A stretch of 9,128 nucleotides of DNA from Flavobacteriaceae bacterium (GTDB lineage: Bacteria; Bacteroidota; Bacteroidia; Flavobacteriales; Flavobacteriaceae): contig CANCFZ010000090.1 in the NCBI GenBank assembly GCA_947377425.1, positions 1 through 9,128 on the forward strand, read 5' to 3'. A program made the translations under genes and the position numbers. Under the pieces are notes generated by a model that made no database searches, was not told the origin of the DNA, and saw nothing but the letters and a program-made list of their open reading frames with translations. Below, in pieces: positions 6,465 through 9,128 of the stretch (position 1 is the first letter of the stretch; each line of letters begins with the position of its first letter).

Positions 6465-6502
6465 TTTTTGAAGCAAAAATACTTATTGATTCACAATAAG
6501 TA
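6465..6502. repeat. Two abutting inverted repeats in the divergent promoter region
   Basis: TTTTTG-AAG-CAAAAA (6465-6479) is followed with no gap by TACTTATTG-ATTCA-CAATAAGTA (6480-6502, perfect 9-bp arms). Both neighbouring genes are transcribed away from this point, so it is not a terminator for either. The 9-bp repeat has the size and symmetry of an operator for a dimeric regulator, and it shares its left edge with the possible -7 element at 6474-6481. Confidence 0.55.
6474..6481 (-). promoter_or_regulatory. Weak candidate -7 element (TATTTTTG) for sixA-ppk1-ppx
   Basis: An exact TAnnTTTG match on the minus strand, the same octamer as before the DUF4834-like gene, but about 165 bases upstream of the sixA start, so the leader would be long. 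Closer near-matches exist, such as TAATATTG at 6344-6351 with one mismatch. About one match is expected by chance in a region of this size and composition. Confidence 0.25.
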
Positions 6503-6638
6503 GAATTATTTCGATAGAAAAACAATGTAAACAATAGAATTACAGTATTTTACTTAAAGAAACAAACTATTCAAAATGTATTTAAACGAGTATTAAGGCT
6601 ATTCATAGAATAAAAAATAAAATACTAAAATATCAATA

Positions 6639-6646
6639 TATATTTG
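6639..6646 (+). promoter_or_regulatory. -7 promoter element (TATATTTG) for the surface-protein gene
   Basis: An exact TAnnTTTG match, followed by GCGCCGTG, a locally GC-rich patch in otherwise AT-rich DNA that stands out as a start-site region. It lies 94 bases before the ATG at 6741, giving a leader of about 88 bases. No clear -33 element is seen. Confidence 0.5.
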
Positions 6647-6740
6647 CGCCGTGAATAACTTAACGAAATATGTTAATAACTTTTTTTAAAGGAAATTATT
6701 AAATCGTTATCCAAATAAAAATAACCCAAGGATTAAAATT

Positions 6741-9128
6741 ATGCAAACAACTACGCTTCAGAAAACAATAAACAAGTACACGTTTATACTTTCATTTTTA
6801 ATGATTTTAATATCATCCTCATCGGTCTTTGCAGAAGGTACACCTACACTTTCGCCTAATCCAGCAAATATAACAGCTGTATTAGTTGCACCCGATTTAG
6901 CTAGTGGTTCTTACTACAATGCTGGAGATGACAATCGTATTTATTTTAATATTGCGAGTGCAAATGAAAAACTTTATTTTGGTTTTGATTGGAGAAATTA
7001 TGTTGTGGGCATACCCTCAAGATTAACAAATTTATACTACAGAATTAAAAATCCTAGTGGTACAGTAGTCATGTCTGGTTTATGGGATGGAACTGCTGGT
7101 GCAAATGGTGTAATTGATACTCATGCTCAAGCATTAGTTGGTCCAAATATTGGAACAACTACAACTGGATATAATGCATTAGTTTATAACCCAACAACCA
7201 CTGGTGAACACTGGATAGAATTTTACAGAAGTAATGACGGAGGTGTAACAGCATTAACTACTTCAAGTGATAGAGCTGTTGCTGGATTATTTGATATGAC
7301 GGTAGTTGCTCCTGGAAATGTTAAAAAGAATGGTCGTTTACATTGTGACAAATGGGGATTTGAAGCAGTAGACAGTAATTTCGGAAACTTGGTAACGGCT
7401 AACTCCGAACCAAATTTTTATGTTTATACAGCAGATCAAGTTGTGCTTTTTATTGATTTTCGTCCTGGATTTCAACCGATAGCATGGAATTTAGCTGTTA
7501 ATAGTTATGGAGTTAATCCTGTTGGTGCTTTTACAACAACAAGAAAATCTGTAAATAGTGCTCTAATTCCAGCATTGCCAAATGGATATAAAGTCTTTTT
7601 GAACAGTCCGGATCCATTATTATATCCTGTTGCTGCAGTTCCGCCAGCACCTACATTTTTAATACCTACAATTACCAATTGCGGACCATATTCTATTAAT
7701 TATAATATTTCTAATCCAGGAGATGTTAGATTAGTAATTGATTTGAATGGAGTTGCGGGTTATCAAGCAGGAACATCTGATGTTATTTTAGAATCATACG
7801 GCGTTCTCGCTGGAAATAATACAATTTCATGGGATGGTTTAAATGGTCTTGGTGTTGCAGTTGCCGATGGAGCAAATATGACACTAACATTAAACTATTT
7901 AGCAGGGCGTTTTAACTTACCGATGTATGATGCCGAACTTAATAAAAATGGGTTTAATGTTCAATCAATTGCACCAACTGTAATTCCAAACTCCCAAATG
8001 TATTGGGACGATAGTGGCTTGACAAATGTTGGAACTGATTGTACAGATGGAAATAACAATACAACAGGTACTGGTTTAAATAATTCATTAAATGGAACAC
8101 CAAGTCCAACACGTGCTTGGAGTGGTAATGGAAATTTACTTAATGCAATACCTGCTCCTGCTGTTGGAACAAATGAAACAGACGGAGTTACATGTGACGA
8201 TTATGGAAATGGTCGTTTATTGAATACTTGGGGATGGGGTTTAGCAAGTTCAACTGTTAATGCTATCACATTTAAAGGATGTACTGATTTAAAAGTTGTT
8301 AAAACAGCTAGTACTACTACCCCAAATTTTGGAAGTAATGTAACTTTTACCCTTACAGCTACTAATTTAGGCATAAGTAACGATTCAAATGCTGTTGTTA
8401 CAGATATATTACCTTCTGGGTATACTTTTGTAAGTGCAACACCTTCTATTGGAACTTTTAATACTACTACTGGTGTTTGGACAATTGGAAGTTTTGCAAA
8501 TGGTGCTTCTGCTACTTTGAATATAGTTGCAAAAGTAAATTTGACAGGAAGTTATACAAACACTGCTTGTATAACTGGAGTTAATACTGACTCCGTTTCT
8601 GGAAATAATTGTTCTACAATAACACCTGTTCCAACTAATTCAGTAGTTGATGCAGTAAATGATATTGGAACTTCTGTTAATGGATATACTGGAGGAACAG
8701 TCTTTACTAATGTATTAATTAATGACACTTTAAATGGTGTAGCAGTTGTACCTTCACAAGTTAATACCACATTTGTATCTTCAACAAATCCTGGAGTGAC
8801 TTTATCCGGTACCAACGTTGTTGTTACGCCTGGAACACCTGCTGGATCTTACACCTTGACTTACCAAATTTGCGAAATATTAAATCCAACTAATTGTGAT
8901 ACTGCTGTAGTGCGATTTACTGTTACTGCGCCTGCTATTGATGCCGTAAATGATACTATCGCTGGTGGAAATGGTACTACGGGTAATCCTAATGCGGGTA
9001 ATGTGCTTCTTGTAAATGGTTCTACTGCTGATACTTTAAACGGTACTCCAGTGACTATTGCGCAAGTGAATTTAACTGTTTTGACTCCTGCAACTCCAGC
9101 TTCTGTTGGTGCAGCGGTTCCTTCTATT
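6741..9128 (+). CDS. Large secreted DUF11/repeat surface protein, probably a type IX secretion cargo (3' end missing)
   Basis: An open frame of 796 codons without a stop to the window edge. The signal peptide covers residues 1-31 (KTINKYTF, hydrophobic core, VFA with cleavage before Glu32). Residues about 32-515 form a flavobacterial N-terminal region with no function known to me. It includes a FlgD-like Ig segment at about 328-386 (WDGLNGLG from 364) and two related NGRL...WG motifs at 197-206 and 490-498. A DUF11 domain at about 516-629 starts DLKVVKTAS and contains VVTDILPSGYTFVSATPS. One complete ~97-residue repeat begins near 637 and a second near 734, cut by the edge. The protein is rich in Thr, Asn, Gly, Ala and Val, with cysteine pairs (for example QICEILNPTNCDTA), as in extracellular beta-sandwich adhesins. 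In this group such proteins usually end in a gliding-motility-type C-terminal sorting domain exported by the type IX system, and that part is not visible. The start is fixed by the signal peptide; AAGG at 6728-6731 is the only SD-like hint. Role in adhesion or gliding is inferred. Confidence 0.88.
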   Translation, partial: MQTTTLQKTINKYTFILSFLMILISSSSVFAEGTPTLSPNPANITAVLVAPDLASGSYYNAGDDNRIYFNIASANEKLYFGFDWRNYVVGIPSRLTNLYYRIKNPSGTVVMSGLWDGTAGANGVIDTHAQALVGPNIGTTTTGYNALVYNPTTTGEHWIEFYRSNDGGVTALTTSSDRAVAGLFDMTVVAPGNVKKNGRLHCDKWGFEAVDSNFGNLVTANSEPNFYVYTADQVVLFIDFRPGFQPIAWNLAVNSYGVNPVGAFTTTRKSVNSALIPALPNGYKVFLNSPDPLLYPVAAVPPAPTFLIPTITNCGPYSINYNISNPGDVRLVIDLNGVAGYQAGTSDVILESYGVLAGNNTISWDGLNGLGVAVADGANMTLTLNYLAGRFNLPMYDAELNKNGFNVQSIAPTVIPNSQMYWDDSGLTNVGTDCTDGNNNTTGTGLNNSLNGTPSPTRAWSGNGNLLNAIPAPAVGTNETDGVTCDDYGNGRLLNTWGWGLASSTVNAITFKGCTDLKVVKTASTTTPNFGSNVTFTLTATNLGISNDSNAVVTDILPSGYTFVSATPSIGTFNTTTGVWTIGSFANGASATLNIVAKVNLTGSYTNTACITGVNTDSVSGNNCSTITPVPTNSVVDAVNDIGTSVNGYTGGTVFTNVLINDTLNGVAVVPSQVNTTFVSSTNPGVTLSGTNVVVTPGTPAGSYTLTYQICEILNPTNCDTAVVRFTVTAPAIDAVNDTIAGGNGTTGNPNAGNVLLVNGSTADTLNGTPVTIAQVNLTVLTPATPASVGAAVPSI
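8649..9128 (+). repeat. Tandem ~97-residue Ig-like repeats inside the surface-protein gene
   Basis: Unit 1 (8649-8939) opens with DAVNDIGTSVNGYTGGT and contains VLINDTLNGVAV. Unit 2 (from 8940, truncated by the edge) opens with DAVNDTIAGGNGTTGNP and contains ADTLNGTPVTIAQVN. The starts are 291 bases (97 codons) apart. The units match only at motif level, so this is an old duplication or domain family rather than a recent DNA duplication. More copies probably continue to the right. Confidence 0.75.

Larger units (their letters stand above)
6309..6740. other. Divergent intergenic region between sixA and the surface-protein gene
   Basis: 432 very AT-rich bases without a convincing gene, tRNA or known riboswitch. 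Reading frames are only a few codons long (for example MYLNEY at 6577-6597 on the plus strand). It contains two abutting hairpins at 6465-6502, a candidate leftward -7 element at 6474-6481, a better rightward -7 element at 6639-6646, and a leader of roughly 88 bases before 6741. In that leader TAACGA (6661-6666) can pair with TCGTTA (6704-6709). Confidence 0.7.

Noticed and set aside
8552..8815. Leftward 87-codon frame inside the surface-protein gene
   Set aside because: Antisense to the DUF11 and repeat region; its Val/Thr-rich composition is the mirror of the Thr/Asn/Val-rich gene.
1..9128. Prophage, insertion sequence, toxin-antitoxin or defence system
   Set aside because: No transposase, integrase, nuclease or toxin motifs in any convincing frame; gene order looks like a core flavobacterial chromosome.

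Overview
The window reads as chromosomal DNA of a Flavobacterium-like member of the Bacteroidota. The base composition is AT-rich. Promoter-like TAnnTTTG -7 elements are present, A-rich stretches rather than Shine-Dalgarno sites precede the starts, and the encoded families (DUF4834, a flavobacterial outer-membrane 'transporter' with a lysine tail, a DUF11 surface protein) are typical of that group. Genus is inferred from protein resemblance held in memory, not from a search.

Layout from left to right. A small DUF4834-type membrane protein runs leftward (6-260). A 421-base divergent intergenic region (261-681) follows and is unusually structured: a hairpin plus U-tract facing left, a perfect 15-bp-arm palindrome, a nested inverted repeat and a three-copy direct repeat at 42-43 base spacing. 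Rightward come an outer-membrane beta-barrel protein (682-1644) and, 15 bases later, a GNAT-like protein (1660-2778), probably one operon. These converge on a leftward operon whose transcription order is sixA (6308-5826), ppk1 (5824-3704) and ppx (3684-2794), with gaps of 1 and 19 bases. A second divergent region (6309-6740) holds two abutting hairpins and a good promoter for the last gene. That gene begins at 6741 and runs open off the right edge. It encodes at least 796 residues of a secreted, multi-domain surface protein with a DUF11 domain and the start of a tandem array of ~97-residue repeats.

How the genes fit together: Ppk1 makes polyphosphate from ATP and Ppx degrades it, so the leftward operon is a polyphosphate synthesis and turnover unit. 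SixA, a small histidine phosphatase, is coupled to ppk1. Because Ppk1 works through a phosphohistidine, a functional link is plausible but unproven. The barrel/GNAT pair is recognisable as a flavobacterial pair, but its function is unknown. The large surface protein is probably a type IX secretion cargo connected with adhesion or gliding; its C-terminal sorting domain would lie outside the window.

Most of the window is ordinary. The most unexplained stretch is 357-630: the only strand-specific terminator signal there points left, and no recognised gene lies upstream of it on that strand. This suggests a small undescribed leftward transcript carrying repeated tiny reading frames.
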